Assembly: GCA_027346035.1 (NCBI GenBank)
Contig: DAIESZ010000244.1
Location: forward strand, 1-6,594
Source: Propionibacteriaceae bacterium
GTDB lineage: Bacteria > Actinomycetota > Actinomycetes > Propionibacteriales > Propionibacteriaceae
Direction: 5' to 3'
Length of the DNA: 6,594 nt
Part shown: positions 1 to 5,671 of the stretch, piece by piece
Layout: each line of letters opens with the position of its first letter
How positions within the stretch are numbered: position 1 is the first letter of the stretch
The notes under the pieces: generated by a model
What the model was told of the DNA's origin: nothing
The model's input: only the letters and a program-made list of their open reading frames with translations
The model's database searches: none
Translations under genes and position numbers: made by a program

Positions 1-1
1 G

Positions 2-625
2 GAGCTCTCGCCGATGGCCTGGCGCGTCGTCGCGCGGCGCTGCCCGTCGCTGTCGATGACCGTGGTCGGCGACGTCAACCAGACCGGTAGCCCGGCGGGC
101 GTGACGTCGTGGAGCTCCGTGTTCGACGTCCTCGCGAAGTACCGCTGGACCATCGAGACCCTATCGGTGAACTACCGAACCCCGAGGCCGGTCATGGAGC
201 TCGCGACCGCCGGCCTGCGCGCCGTGGGCATCGACGCGGCCGAGGTCGTGTCGGCCCGCGACGGCGACGCGCCGCGTAGCGCACGCATCGCCGCGCTTGC
301 CGCGCTGCCCGACGTCCTGCACGAGGAGCTGCACCGGGCCGGCGCCGGTCGCGTCGCCGTCATCGCCGCCGAGCGCACCGCCCCGGCCGTCGGCGCCGTG
401 CTCGCCGCGGCCATGCCCGCCCTGGTCGGCGTCGGCGACACGGCCGTGGACAACCGCATCGCCGTCCTGTCCCCCACGACCGCCAAGGGCCTCGAGTTCG
501 ACGCCGTCGTGATCGTGAACCCGGCCGACGTCGCCGCCACCGAGGGGTCGGGGCCGCGCGACCTCTACGTCGCGACCACCCGCACGACCGCGCACCTGCT
601 GCTGCTCGACGTCGACGACGCGTGA
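2..625 (+). CDS. HelD/HelR-like RNA polymerase-associated helicase, C-terminal part (5' truncated)
   Basis: This is the last 207 codons of a superfamily 1 (UvrD/Rep-like) ATPase; the frame is open to the window edge, so the start lies outside. The first visible residues, ELSPMAW, follow the Walker B region (usually DEAQELSPM in this family). Motif III is MTVVGDVNQTG, motif IV is LSVNYRTPRPV, motif V is SPTTAKGLEFDAVVIV and motif VI is DLYVATTRTTAHL. The short spacing and the TSWSSVF stretch resemble the HelD/HelR group, which uses ATP to pull stalled RNA polymerase off DNA and in some actinobacteria protects against rifamycins; that role is family knowledge, not visible here. A UvrD-type DNA helicase is less likely because the C-terminal half is compact and ends directly after motif VI. 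The 6-bp GC hairpin at 656-670 may terminate it. Family call is firm; the HelR subtype is inference. Confidence 0.85.
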   Translation, partial: ELSPMAWRVVARRCPSLSMTVVGDVNQTGSPAGVTSWSSVFDVLAKYRWTIETLSVNYRTPRPVMELATAGLRAVGIDAAEVVSARDGDAPRSARIAALAALPDVLHEELHRAGAGRVAVIAAERTAPAVGAVLAAAMPALVGVGDTAVDNRIAVLSPTTAKGLEFDAVVIVNPADVAATEGSGPRDLYVATTRTTAHLLLLDVDDA

Positions 626-655
626 TCTGCCGCGCGGCGGCACGTGGCGAGTCCC

Positions 656-670
656 GCCGCCCGGGGCGGC
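656..670 (+). terminator. Small GC hairpin after the helicase gene
   Basis: A 6-bp stem (GCCGCC/GGCGGC) with a 3-nt loop begins 30 nt past the helicase stop. There is no T tract, as is usual in high-GC actinobacteria. It may separate helicase transcription from the tRNA gene, but it could also be chance in GC-rich sequence. Confidence 0.3.
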
Positions 671-702
671 ACAATGAGCGCGGGACCTCGCCAGAGGTCG
701 CG

Positions 703-775
703 GCGCCCGTAGCTCAACGGATAGAGCCGCCGGTTTCTACCCGGCTGGTTGGGGGTTCGAGTCCCTCCGGGCGCA
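703..775 (+). tRNA. tRNA-Arg (anticodon UCU)
   Basis: A full cloverleaf can be folded by hand. The acceptor stem GCGCCCG/CGGGCGC is perfect over 7 bp with discriminator A775. The D arm is GCTC/GAGC (712-715 with 724-727). The anticodon stem GCCGG/CCGGC (729-733 with 741-745) encloses the loop TTTCTAC, giving anticodon TCT at 736-738 with T735 at position 33 and A739 at position 37. The T arm has GGGGG/CCCTC with one G-T pair around TTCGAGT. The 3' CCA is not encoded (CTG follows). It reads AGA, a rare codon in a high-GC genome, and by wobble possibly AGG. tRNA-Arg genes are frequent integration sites, and mobile-element remnants follow downstream. Confidence 0.96.
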
Positions 776-804
776 CTGCCGCATCGGACGGGAGCACGGC
801 GACA

Positions 805-840
805 GCGAGCAGAGAGCCGAAAGAACCGGCTTTCGCTCGC
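805..840 (+). terminator. Hairpin terminator of the tRNA-Arg gene
   Basis: Thirty nucleotides past the tRNA end an inverted repeat forms a 14-bp stem: GCGAGC (805-810) pairs with GCTCGC (835-840), then after a bulged A811 GAG (812-814) pairs with TTC (832-834, one G-T), and AGCCG (815-819) pairs with CGGCT (827-831) around a 7-nt A-rich loop. There is no long T tract. It ends directly before the ATG at 841, which argues against that ATG being the lipoprotein start. Confidence 0.6.
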
Positions 841-876
841 ATGGAACCTGAACCGCATCGGAGCCGTCGAAATTGC

Positions 877-1398
877 GTGACGACCACACGGCTCACCGGG
901 ACGGCGTCAGGTCGATCGAGCGGGCTGAACCGGACCCTGAGGCTCGGGAAGGATTGGCGCCTGGTCGTCGTTGCCGTCGGACTCGTATCGGTGCTCGTTG
1001 GATGTTCTCGGGGTTGCACCTTGGCAGACTGCGGTTCGAGCGTGTCCGTCGACTTGTCGAAGGTCGGGAGCCAGTTCGGGGCGCTTCCCGTGGATGCGAC
1101 GTTGTGCGTCAACGGTGACTGTCAGACGACGAAGGTCGTGCTGACGGACTCGACGGTCAGCAGAGTTGTCAGCCATTCGATGCCCAGCGAGTCGCCAGAC
1201 GACCCAACGGTGGCCGTAACAGTGAGGCTGGAGCGCGACGGCAAACTCCTGGTGGAGGGCAAGGCGGACGCGACCCTGACGAAGTTGACGCCCAACGGAG
1301 ATAACTGCGAGCCCATCTGCTACTCGTCCATGCTCCTTCTCGATGGCACCCAGTTGCAGTCGGTGCCGTTGGAGACAGTTCCCCAACGGATTCCCTAG
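877..1398 (+). CDS. Putative cysteine-rich lipoprotein of unknown function
   Basis: From GTG 877 the product is 173 aa. Residues 28-42 are a hydrophobic segment after basic residues, ending in a lipobox LVGC with the lipidation cysteine at 43 (codon 1003-1005), so export and anchoring to the outer face of the membrane is expected. The mature part carries six further cysteines (47, 52, 77, 82, 144, 148), enough for three disulfides, and shows alternating beta-strand-like stretches. No enzyme motif is seen. The start is uncertain: the frame is open back to 622 but that part crosses the tRNA; ATG 841 abuts the tRNA terminator and has no Shine-Dalgarno; GTG 877 has GGAG at 860-863, somewhat far away. 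A still later start would give a more normal signal peptide. GC content is visibly lower than in neighbouring genes, consistent with transfer. Family not recognised. Confidence 0.6.
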   Translation: MTTTRLTGTASGRSSGLNRTLRLGKDWRLVVVAVGLVSVLVGCSRGCTLADCGSSVSVDLSKVGSQFGALPVDATLCVNGDCQTTKVVLTDSTVSRVVSHSMPSESPDDPTVAVTVRLERDGKLLVEGKADATLTKLTPNGDNCEPICYSSMLLLDGTQLQSVPLETVPQRIP

Positions 1399-1528
1399 CA
1401 GGGCGGCAGCCCCAACGCTGATCGCCGTGGCGGGGATCATTGCCAACGACAACAGCGTGAGCGTGTGGGAGCGGTGATCGGTCGTAACAGGGGGCCGTTG
1501 AGGGACTGCGCCGGCAGGCATCGCAGGA

Positions 1529-1769
1529 ATGCAGGTCACACCCGAGAGCCCCGACCGCGAGGCGGCCACGCCCGACCTACCCGCGCCTCGCACGAGGCCA
1601 CCGCCACCTCGCGGCGACGACCGGCTGCTGCTCACCGTCATCGAGCCGGCTCGACGACGGTGGGGTCAGCCGCAGTCTGATGTACGAGCTGCTCGCCGCG
1701 GGCGAGATCGACTCGGTCCTGTCCCTCGGCCTTGTCCAGTCACTGTCGTTCAGACTACTATTCTGGTCT
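1529..1769 (+). pseudogene. Frameshifted excisionase-type HTH (MerR-like/HTH_17) remnant
   Basis: Read from ATG 1529, the frame gives a Pro-rich leader and then DDRLLLTVIEPARR. At about 1658-1661 (cggt) the match jumps to another frame, continuing GGVSRSLMYELLAAGEIDSV. Joined, these make the helix-turn-helix pattern LTVxEAARxLGVSRSLMYELLxxGEIxSV of the 'excisionase family' DNA-binding domain found in integrative plasmids and small genetic elements. One extra base explains the break. After position 1722 the expected IGRxRRIP wing is missing, so the 3' end is also degraded. The second frame has no stop before the antitoxin and runs into it in frame. I judge it inactive. Exact borders are approximate, and a sequencing error could explain the frameshift alone but not the lost wing. 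The preceding 1399-1528 holds nothing I can identify. Confidence 0.6.
1732..1769 (+). promoter_or_regulatory. Putative promoter with overlapping palindromic operator for the TA operon
   Basis: TTGTCC (1732-1737) and TACTAT (1756-1761) are spaced 18 nt and fit a sigma-70-type promoter. The predicted start falls at about 1768-1770, on the antitoxin ATG, and no Shine-Dalgarno sequence precedes it, so the transcript is probably leaderless. The -10 element lies inside an imperfect 18-bp palindrome, AGAC-N10-GTCT (1752-1769), a natural site for binding by the Phd/YefM antitoxin alone or with the toxin. The AT-richness stands out from its surroundings. Confidence 0.5.
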
Positions 1770-2063
1770 ATGAGCACGATGCCGTTGTCCGAGCTCAAGG
1801 CCCGTCTGTCCGAGATCGCCGACGAGGTGGACCGCACCCACGAGCGCGTCCACGTCACCCGCAACGGCCGCGAGTACGTCGTCCTGCTCTCGGCCGAGGA
1901 CCTCGAATCCCTCGAAGCGACCATCGAGCTGCTCCGCGACGACGCCGGGATGAGTCGGGTCCGTGACGCAGACTCCGCCGTCTCGGCCGGCGACCTGACG
2001 ACGGGCGAGGACATGGCCGCACTCATGAGCGAGCGGCGAGCGCGCGAGCATCGTGAGCGCTGA
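1770..2063 (+). CDS. Type II antitoxin, Phd/YefM family
   Basis: This 97-aa protein should neutralise the RelE-like toxin encoded next to it and repress their shared promoter. The N-terminal half, MPLSELKARLSEIADEV followed by HVTRNGREYVVLLSAEDLESLEATIELL (about residues 4-55), is the Phd/YefM dimerisation and DNA-binding fold; the conserved pattern is a Leu/Ser-rich helix, a TRNGxxxVVLxS strand pair and a long helix. The acidic then basic C-terminus (about 56-97) would be the toxin-binding arm. ATG 1770 was chosen because the promoter places the transcript start there; ATG 1779 is a possible alternative. The frame is open upstream to 1680 and beyond through the excisionase remnant, but that extension does not belong to the family. 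It overlaps the toxin gene by 11 nt, which suggests translational coupling. Confidence 0.85.
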   Translation: MSTMPLSELKARLSEIADEVDRTHERVHVTRNGREYVVLLSAEDLESLEATIELLRDDAGMSRVRDADSAVSAGDLTTGEDMAALMSERRAREHRER

Positions 2064-2343
2064 CGAACCAGGCGGCACCGTCTACACGATCGTCCTGTCG
2101 CCGGGAGCGCGACGGGCCCTGACCGAGACGCTCCCCTCGGCCGCTGCCTTCGCCGCCTGGGAGTTCATCAGCGGGCCGCTGGCAGTGCGACCTCGCGTGG
2201 TGGGAGTGCCGCTGCGGGACCCCTTCGACGGACTGTGGCGGGCACGACGGGGCGAGTACCGGGTCCGTTACCGCATCGACGAGGCGAACCAGCGGGTCAT
2301 CGTCCTCGACGTCGACCACCGACGCGATGCCAACCGAGCCTGA
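2053..2343 (+). CDS. Type II toxin, RelE/ParE superfamily
   Basis: This 96-aa protein has the RelE fold pattern: YTIVLSPGARRAL (residues 11-23) as first strand and helix, a helix rich in Ala (30-40), then VGVPLRDPFDGLWRARRGEYRVRYRID (50-76) and VIVLDVDHRRDANRA (82-96). RelE toxins are usually ribosome-dependent mRNA endonucleases; ParE members poison gyrase. The RARRGEYRVRYRI and DVDHRRD signatures favour RelE. The usual ending is HRRDAYR; here Asn94 (codon AAC) stands where Tyr (TAC) is expected, a one-base change, so activity may be reduced. It starts with GTG 2053 inside the antitoxin gene, with no clear ribosome binding site of its own, so it probably depends on upstream translation. The protein is complete in length. 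Confidence 0.85.
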   Translation: MSADEPGGTVYTIVLSPGARRALTETLPSAAAFAAWEFISGPLAVRPRVVGVPLRDPFDGLWRARRGEYRVRYRIDEANQRVIVLDVDHRRDANRA

Positions 2344-2410
2344 CCGCGTGGCGCGACCAAGGAGGCAGTGGCCGGCCAGCATGGTCCTGTCGGCGCACGG
2401 CGACACACCG

Positions 2411-2447
2411 CCGAGCCGCTCGACACGAGGGAGGCCGGCCGGCTCGG
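2411..2447. terminator. Inverted repeat between convergent genes
   Basis: CCGAGCCG (2411-2418) and CGGCTCGG (2440-2447) are a perfect 8-bp inverted repeat with a 21-nt spacer, in the 131-bp gap between the convergent toxin and acyl-CoA synthetase genes. The spacer contains a second GC palindrome arm. It could act as a bidirectional terminator; no T tract is present. Confidence 0.3.
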
Positions 2448-2474
2448 ACCCGGCGCGTGGCCGTCGCGGTCCCG

Positions 2475-4178
2475 TCAGCCGCGGAGCTCGGGGAACTGGT
2501 CGTCCCGCCACTCCGTCGTGGTCAGCGGCTCGGCGACGGCGTCCACCTCGCGGGCCCGGAGGTCCACCCGTCGGATCTTGCCGGAGATGGTCTTGGGCAG
2601 CTCGAAGAACTCGATCCGGCGCACGCGCTGGTAGGGGGCCAGGTGCTCACGGGCGTAGCGCAGGATCGACAGGGCCGTGTCGGCATCGGGTTCGTGACCG
2701 GGCGCTAGGGCGACGTAGGCCTTGGGGACGGCCAGCCGCACGGGGTCCGGTGCCGGCACGACGGCCGCCTCCGCGACCGCCGGGTGCTCGATGAGGACCG
2801 ACTCCAGCTCGAACGGGCTGATCTTGTAGTCGCTGGCCTTGAACACGTCGTCGGTCCGGCCGATGTAGGTGATGTAGCCGTCCGCGTCCCGCGAGGCCAC
2901 GTCACCGGTGTGGTAGTAGCCGCCGGCCATCGCCTCGGCGTTGCGCGCGGCGTCGGACTGGTACCCGGTCATCAGCGGCAGCGGCTCCGCGGCGAGGTCC
3001 AGGCAGATCTCGCCCTCCCCCACTCCGTCGACGCGCGCGCCGGTCACCGGCTCGATCAGCACCACCGGCACGCCCGGCAGGGGTCGGCCCATGGACCCGG
3101 GCCGGACCTCGGCGCCCGGCGTGTTGCCCACCTGGGCCGTCGTCTCGGTCTGCCCGAACCCGTCACGGATCGTCAGGCCCCACGCCGCACGCACCTTCTC
3201 GATCACCTCCGGGTTCAGCGGCTCCCCGGCGCTGACGACCTCGCGCAACGCATCGGGCCTGGCCCCGAGGTCGGCGTTGATGAGCATCCGCCACACCGTC
3301 GGCGGAGCGCAGAACGTCGAGACGCCGCGCTCGCGCAGCTGGTCGAGGAGGCCAGCCGGGTCGAAACGCCCGTAGTTGTAGACCAGGACGGACGCCTCCG
3401 CGATCCACGGGGCGAAGAAGCAGGACCACGCGTGCTTGGCCCAGCCGGGCGAGCTGATGTTCATGTGCACGTCGCCCGGGCCCACCCCGAGCCAGTACAT
3501 CGTGGACAGGTGCCCCACGGGGTACGAGATCTGGGTGTGCTGGACCAGCTTGGGCCGCGACGTGGTCCCGGAGGTGAAGTAGAGCAGCAGCGGGTCGTCC
3601 GGCGCGGTACCGGGATGAGGGATCGGAGAGTGCGGGAGCCGGAAGGCTTCCGCCATGTCGGCCCAGCCGTCGGCGGTGCCGACGGAGATCCGGCTGTACT
3701 CGCCCGGTACCTCGTCGAACTTGGCCACGTCGGCCGCGTTGCAGATGACGTGCCTGGCACCGCCCCGCTCAATGCGGTCGACCAGGTCCCCCGGCCCCAC
3801 GGCCGTGGTCGTCGGCATGATCACGGCGCCGATCTTCATCACGGCGAGCATCGACTGCCACAGCTCGACCTGGTTGCCCAGCATGAGGATCACCGGGTCA
3901 CCGCGCGTGACGCCCGCCTCCGTCGCCAGCCAGGTGGCCAGCTGGTCGGACTCGGTCGACAGCTCCGCGAACGTGCGGGTGGACGATCGGCCGTCGTCCT
4001 CCACGATGTGCAGCGCCGTAGCGTCGTTCCCGCGCGCGACCACGTCGAACCAGTCCACGGCCCAGTTGAACGAGCCTTCGAGTCGCGGCCAGCGGAACTC
4101 GGCGACGGCTCGGTCGTGCTCACCGCGCAGCGCGAGCAGCTGGTCACGGCTCGCCCGGAAGACGTCGGTCACGCTCAT
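2475..4178 (-). CDS. AMP-forming acyl-CoA synthetase (ANL superfamily)
   Basis: The 567-aa protein would activate a carboxylic acid with ATP to an acyl-adenylate and transfer it to CoA in the cytoplasm. Core motifs are present in order: the ATP-binding loop YFTSGTTSRPK (200-210), GFGQTETT (340-347), YYHTGD (421-426), the hinge stretch GRTDDVFKASDYKI (440-453, D443 as hinge) and LPKTISGKIRR (527-537) with the adenylation lysine K534. The layout and the segment VGHLSTMYWLGVGPGDVHMN resemble the medium-chain or aryl acyl-CoA synthetase (MACS) branch rather than long-chain FadD. The substrate cannot be read from the sequence. Ser207 replaces the usual glycine of the P-loop. The start ATG 4178 has an AGGAG at 4192-4188 (minus strand), 9 nt away. 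It is alone in its transcript, convergent with the toxin gene. Confidence 0.92.
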   Translation of the reverse strand: MSVTDVFRASRDQLLALRGEHDRAVAEFRWPRLEGSFNWAVDWFDVVARGNDATALHIVEDDGRSSTRTFAELSTESDQLATWLATEAGVTRGDPVILMLGNQVELWQSMLAVMKIGAVIMPTTTAVGPGDLVDRIERGGARHVICNAADVAKFDEVPGEYSRISVGTADGWADMAEAFRLPHSPIPHPGTAPDDPLLLYFTSGTTSRPKLVQHTQISYPVGHLSTMYWLGVGPGDVHMNISSPGWAKHAWSCFFAPWIAEASVLVYNYGRFDPAGLLDQLRERGVSTFCAPPTVWRMLINADLGARPDALREVVSAGEPLNPEVIEKVRAAWGLTIRDGFGQTETTAQVGNTPGAEVRPGSMGRPLPGVPVVLIEPVTGARVDGVGEGEICLDLAAEPLPLMTGYQSDAARNAEAMAGGYYHTGDVASRDADGYITYIGRTDDVFKASDYKISPFELESVLIEHPAVAEAAVVPAPDPVRLAVPKAYVALAPGHEPDADTALSILRYAREHLAPYQRVRRIEFFELPKTISGKIRRVDLRAREVDAVAEPLTTTEWRDDQFPELRG

Positions 4179-4187
4179 TCTCGATCG

Positions 4188-4192
4188 CTCCT
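4188..4192 (-). promoter_or_regulatory. Ribosome binding site of the acyl-CoA synthetase gene
   Basis: AGGAG on the minus strand, 9 nt before ATG 4178, fixes that start. The rest of the 249-bp gap up to the DUF2237 gene must hold this gene's promoter; I could not pick convincing -35 and -10 boxes. Confidence 0.6.
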
Positions 4193-4214
4193 GGTGGTCG
4201 TGCGGCCGTGGCGA

Positions 4215-4243
4215 GACGAGACCCGTCGGGGTGCGTACTCGTC
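4215..4243. repeat. Inverted repeat upstream of the acyl-CoA synthetase
   Basis: GACGAG (4215-4220) and CTCGTC (4238-4243) form a 6-bp inverted repeat with a 17-nt spacer, 37 nt before the ligase start. The position suits a repressor site of the TetR type often seen at acyl-CoA ligase genes, but the arms are short and chance is quite possible. Confidence 0.2.
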
Positions 4244-4342
4244 GGGGACGGACACATGATCACCGGAGACCGTCGACCGCGGTACCCCTGGCCGGGTCAT
4301 GCTCGCCCAGAGGTGCCCGTCGGTCGCCGAGCGGCAGGCATC

Positions 4343-4363
4343 GACGCCGAAACCCTCGGCGTC
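4343..4363 (-). terminator. Hairpin downstream of the DUF2237 gene
   Basis: GACGCCGA (4343-4350) and TCGGCGTC (4356-4363) form a perfect 8-bp stem with a 5-nt loop. On the minus strand it lies 64 nt after the DUF2237 stop and before the acyl-CoA synthetase, so it probably ends the DUF2237 transcript. It lacks a T tract. Confidence 0.45.
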
Positions 4364-4427
4364 CCACGCGAGTCGAGCCGCGGCTGGTGCACCGCCCGCA
4401 CGACGACGGTCAATCGCAGTCGCCGGG

Positions 4428-4823
4428 TCAGTCGATCAGCGCGGACGGGTCGTCGGGTGCGTCGGCGGCGCACGCCAGGAGGGCGTCGAGCGGCACCACG
4501 TCGAGCGCCGCGGCGTTGGTCGCCCGCAGCAGGACCGGTGCCCCGACGCCGGCGGCGTACGACTGCAGCCACCGGCCCGCACACACGGCCCAGCGGTCGC
4601 CCGGCGCGAGCCCCGGGAAGCCGTACTGCGGCATCGGGGTCACCAGGTCGTTGCCCAGCTGCTTCTGGTGCTCGAGGAACTCGGCGGTCAGGACCGTGCA
4701 CACGGTGTGCGAGCCGACGTCCTCGGGGCCGGTGTTGCAGTAGCCGTCGCGGTAGAAGCCGGTGAGCGGCTCGAGGCTGCAGACCTCGAGCGGATCGCCG
4801 TGGACGTTCGCCTGCGGTTCCAT
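4428..4823 (-). CDS. DUF2237 family protein
   Basis: This 131-aa soluble protein matches the small conserved DUF2237 family, whose function is unknown. The family signatures are all visible: PLTGFYRDGYCNTGPEDVG (residues 19-37), SHTVCTVLTAEFL (38-50), GNDLVTP (57-63), FPGLAPGDRWAVCAGRW (69-85) and, nearer the end, APVLLRATN (95-103). Conserved cysteines are at 15, 29, 42 and 81, and with H39 and D35 they could make a metal or disulfide site, which is inference. Length is usual for the family. There is no signal peptide or membrane segment. The start ATG 4823 lacks a strong Shine-Dalgarno sequence. The gene is divergent from the acyltransferase gene across an 80-bp gap that must carry both promoters. 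Confidence 0.9.
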   Translation of the reverse strand: MEPQANVHGDPLEVCSLEPLTGFYRDGYCNTGPEDVGSHTVCTVLTAEFLEHQKQLGNDLVTPMPQYGFPGLAPGDRWAVCAGRWLQSYAAGVGAPVLLRATNAAALDVVPLDALLACAADAPDDPSALID

Positions 4824-4888
4824 ACCGACAGCCTAGGCGCGCGCGGTTCGGGTGAACGTCCCTGAGAGGCTTGTCGCCCCGGGACCGG

Positions 4889-4895
4889 AAGGAGG
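4889..4895 (+). promoter_or_regulatory. Strong ribosome binding site that fixes the acyltransferase start
   Basis: AAGGAGG lies 8 nt before ATG 4904. It decides for that start over the in-frame TTG at 4871, whose eleven extra codons include this very site. Confidence 0.8.
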
Positions 4896-4903
4896 CGGCA
4901 CGG

Positions 4904-5572
4904 ATGCTGTACGAGGCGGTGCACGCCGTCGTCCCTCCCGTCGCGAAGCTGATCTGGCGGCCCCGCGTCGAGGGGCTGGAGAACGTCCCTACCACCGGAC
5001 CGGTCATCGTGGCCAGCAACCACCTGTCCTTCGCCGACAGCATGGTGATCCCGATCGTCGTACCGCGGAAGGTCGTGTTCCTCGCCAAGGAGGACTACTT
5101 CACCGGCACCGGCGTCAAGGGCGCACTGATGCGCGGCTGGTTCGAGGGCATCGGCATGGTGCCCGTCGACCGGGACGACACCGCGTCGGCGCTGCAGTCG
5201 CTCGATATCGCGCTCGAGGTGCTCGCCCGGGGCGACGCCTTCGGCATCTACCCCGAGGGCGCCCGCTCACGCGACGGGCGGCTCTACCGCGGCCGTACCG
5301 GCGTGGCGCACCTGGCGCTCACCTCCGGCGCCCCGGTCGTGCCGGTCGGTCTCGTCGGGACGGAGCGGCTGCAGCCCATCGGCGCGATGTTGCCGCGCCT
5401 GGCCCGCGTCACCCTGCGGTTCGGCACGCCGCTCGACTTCCGCGGCCGGGCCGACGGCGTGCCCTTGGGCCGCGCGCGGCGGCAGGTGACCGACGAGGTG
5501 ATGGCCGCCATCCATCGGCTCTCGGGCCAGCAGCTCGCCGGCGCGTACAACGAGCGCAGGACCGAGACCTGA
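4904..5572 (+). CDS. PlsC-like 1-acyl-sn-glycerol-3-phosphate acyltransferase
   Basis: The 222-aa protein belongs to the LPLAT/PlsC family, which transfers an acyl chain to lysophosphatidic acid or a related acceptor at the inner face of the membrane. The four family motifs are present: NHLSFAD (39-45, catalytic H40 and D45), GMVPVDR (74-80), YPEGARS (116-122, with E118 and R121 for phosphate binding; Tyr and Ala replace the usual Phe and Thr) and VVPVGL (145-150, motif IV proline P147). The N-terminus is moderately hydrophobic but has no clear signal peptide. Length is typical for short actinobacterial PlsC proteins. Several paralogues of this family usually occur in actinobacteria, so the acceptor (phosphatidate synthesis, glycolipid or other) cannot be told. 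It is a single-gene transcript, followed by a hairpin at 5589-5619. Confidence 0.9.
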   Translation: MLYEAVHAVVPPVAKLIWRPRVEGLENVPTTGPVIVASNHLSFADSMVIPIVVPRKVVFLAKEDYFTGTGVKGALMRGWFEGIGMVPVDRDDTASALQSLDIALEVLARGDAFGIYPEGARSRDGRLYRGRTGVAHLALTSGAPVVPVGLVGTERLQPIGAMLPRLARVTLRFGTPLDFRGRADGVPLGRARRQVTDEVMAAIHRLSGQQLAGAYNERRTET

Positions 5573-5588
5573 GCGCAGTCCTACGGAG

Positions 5589-5619
5589 GCGACGCCTTCT
5601 GCTCGTGCGAGCGCGTCGC
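5589..5619 (+). terminator. Hairpin terminator after the acyltransferase gene
   Basis: GCGACGC (5589-5595) pairs with GCGTCGC (5613-5619), and after a 5-nt bulge GCTC (5601-5604) pairs with GAGC (5609-5612) around a 4-nt loop, giving 11 bp. It starts 16 nt after the stop codon. No T tract follows. Confidence 0.4.
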
Positions 5620-5650
5620 AGGGAGCGCGCTGGCACGATCAGAAGACACG

Positions 5651-5669
5651 CGGGCCCCGAGGCAGCCCG
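5651..5669 (-). terminator. Short hairpin after the SHOCT/PepSY-like operon
   Basis: CGGGC (5651-5655) and GCCCG (5665-5669) form a 5-bp stem with a 9-nt loop, 2 nt past the minus-strand stop at 5672. It is weak, and could work together with the hairpin at 5589-5619 in the convergent gap. Confidence 0.25.
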
Positions 5670-5671
5670 GG

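Noticed and set aside
751..775. Search for a direct repeat of the tRNA 3' end as an attachment site
   Set aside because: No second copy was found in the window by eye, so no att site is claimed.
622..876. Upstream extension of the lipoprotein reading frame
   Set aside because: It would be translated across the tRNA-Arg gene and its terminator hairpin; the tRNA structure is unambiguous.
714..1112. Minus-strand frame ending in PEGLEPPTSRVETGGSIR, and a similar one with GGTRTPNQPGRNRRLYPLS
   Set aside because: These are well-known false proteins produced by translating the antisense strand of a tRNA gene.
907..1641. Long minus-strand frame with a hydrophobic stretch
   Set aside because: It is antisense to the lipoprotein and the HTH remnant, has no family pattern and is explained by GC bias of the opposite strand.
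2784..4259. 491-codon plus-strand frame opposite the acyl-CoA synthetase
   Set aside because: It is rich in His, Arg and Gly with no recognisable motif; the minus-strand frame has complete catalytic motifs.
4871..4903. TTG 4871 as acyltransferase start
   Set aside because: AAGGAGG at 4889-4895 is ideally placed for ATG 4904 and would lie within the coding part of the longer form.
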